NCBI GenBank assembly: GCA_023251945.1
Contig: JAHEXT010000002.1
Location: 1-39,228, forward strand
Direction: 5' to 3'
DNA length: 39,228 bases
Origin: Actinomycetes bacterium
GTDB taxonomy: Bacteria > Actinomycetota > Thermoleophilia > Gaiellales > Gaiellaceae
The position numbers and the translations under genes are program-made. Below are positions 38,567 through 39,228 of this stretch, one piece after another (the first letter of the stretch is position 1; each line of letters begins with the position of its first letter). A model generated the notes under the pieces. The model was not told where the DNA came from. It saw only the letters and a list, made by a program, of their open reading frames with translations, and did not search any database.

Positions 38567-39228
38567 CGGCGACGAGAGCCGAGCTTCGCGAGCGTTACGC
38601 TGCGCTCCCCCTTCCGACGACGAAGGACGAGCACTGGCGCTTCACCGACCTTGCCGGGTTCGATCCCGACGCCTGGACGGCGAACGGCGCCGCGCAGGTC
38701 GCCGCGCCGCCGTCGCTGCTCGAGCTCGATGCCGCCGGTGTCGCGTACGTCGGCGAATCCGGCGTCGAGATCGAGCGGGCTCCCGGCGGGGTGCGCTTCG
38801 AGCCGCTCCCCGAAGATCACGAGCTCCTCTACTCGCTCGTCGGCTGGGACGAGAAGTTCGCCGCGCACAACGCGGCGTTGTGGAAGAACGGGCTCCTCGT
38901 CCAGGTGCCGCGCGGTGCCGTCGTCGACAAGCCCCTCTACGTGCGCATCGCGAACGGCGTCGAGGGCGGCTCGCTCTTCTGGCGTCTCCTCGTGGTCGCC
39001 GAGCCGGAGAGCCGGTTTGCAGTCGTCGAGGAGTACGCCTCGTCCTCGACCGAGCTCACTTCCTACTCGAATGCGGCGGTCGAGATCGTCGTCCAGGACG
39101 GCGCGAAAGTGGAGTACGTGTCCGTTCAGAACCTCTCCCGCGGGACGTGGCACTTCGCCTCGCACCATGCGCGCGTCGAGCGCGATGCCGAGCTCGACTG
39201 GGTGGCGGGTGGCTTCGGCTCCTCGAAG
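38563..39228 (+). CDS. sufD: Fe-S cluster assembly protein SufD (partial, C-terminus outside window)
   Basis: The first 222 codons of SufD are present and open at the window end; the frame is absent from the ORF track because it has no stop. The N-terminus reads LPLPTTKDEHWRFTDLAGFD, the typical SufD opening, then HNAALWKNGLLVQVPRGAVV and VVAEPESRFAVVEEYASSS, YSNAAVEIVVQDGAKVEYVSVQNL and GTWHFASHHARVERDAELDW, matching the SufB/SufD beta-helix. It partners SufB and SufC. GTG 38563 overlaps the third VOC gene by GTGA. The N-terminus places it clearly as SufD and not a second SufB. Confidence 0.93.
   Translation, partial: MTATRAELRERYAALPLPTTKDEHWRFTDLAGFDPDAWTANGAAQVAAPPSLLELDAAGVAYVGESGVEIERAPGGVRFEPLPEDHELLYSLVGWDEKFAAHNAALWKNGLLVQVPRGAVVDKPLYVRIANGVEGGSLFWRLLVVAEPESRFAVVEEYASSSTELTSYSNAAVEIVVQDGAKVEYVSVQNLSRGTWHFASHHARVERDAELDWVAGGFGSSK

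Noticed and set aside
1-39228. CRISPR arrays, insertion sequences, prophage or toxin-antitoxin modules
   Set aside because: No regularly spaced repeats, transposase, integrase or phage motifs were seen on either strand.

Overview
The window is a 39.2 kb stretch of GC-rich, densely packed bacterial chromosome with many GTG starts and GTGA/ATGA stop-start overlaps. Gene content suggests a deep-branching high-GC actinobacterium, possibly class Thermoleophilia: a polyprenol-phosphate mannose synthase, an A2-type haem-copper oxidase, SufBCD, a TatA/TatC pair, PolX and many MMPL/M23/SpoIID/subtilase envelope proteins. This placement is inference from gene content. There is no rRNA gene, CRISPR array, phage or insertion sequence; one tRNA-Lys is present.

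Layout. 1-944 (-): thioredoxin (cut by the window edge) and polyprenol-P-mannose synthase. 962-3975 (+): DNA polymerase X and a PLP decarboxylase. 3950-4633 (-): a secreted Cys-containing protein. 4653-6786 (+): two half-size TauE/SafE proteins and an M23 peptidase, ending in a double hairpin. 6896-9754: a small conserved-looking protein (-), then a tiny membrane ORF and an MMPL transporter (+). 9788-12841 (+): a complete dTDP-L-rhamnose operon in the order rmlA-C-D-B. 12940-16647 (+): SpoIID-like protein, subtilase and a small unknown protein. 16650-20569 (-): a nucleotide-sugar operon (2-epimerase, UDP-sugar dehydrogenase with an in-frame amber codon, Gfo/Idh oxidoreductase, left-handed beta-helix acetyltransferase), fitting a UDP-ManNAc3NAcA-type pathway without its aminotransferase. 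20637-22294: a frameshifted cytidylate-kinase-like gene (+), a sulfotransferase (-) and tRNA-Lys (-). 22298-22457 (-): a nested, strand-biased RNA fold directly upstream of the tRNA. 22499-26483 (-): GGDEF-EAL protein, Pro/Gly-rich membrane protein and CapA-like protein. 26516-31274 (+): cytochrome c oxidase subunits II, I and III interleaved with proteins carrying a repeated VLVVANET domain. 31295-35098 (-): dihaem cytochrome c lipoprotein, TPR protein, amidohydrolase, TatC and TatA. 35215-39228 (+): sufC-sufB, three tandem VOC-fold genes (the second with an amber codon) and sufD, cut by the window end.

Functional themes are cell-surface carbohydrate synthesis (rhamnose, aminouronic acid, mannosyl lipid, sulfation), wall remodelling, aerobic respiration, and Tat export with Fe-S assembly. 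About ten genes that begin transcription units have a TANNNT -10-like hexamer 6-9 nt before the start codon, suggesting widespread leaderless transcription; two divergent gene pairs seem to share one symmetric -10.

The strongest novelty candidate is the 160-nt nested RNA at 22298-22457. It has three stacked helices whose only two non-Watson-Crick positions become G-U pairs on the minus strand alone, a -10-like hexamer placed to start transcription at the first base of the outer stem, and a 3' end three nucleotides from tRNA-Lys. Also notable are the VANET-domain proteins inside the oxidase operon, the VOC cassette inside the suf operon, and three single-base gene lesions in otherwise intact genes.
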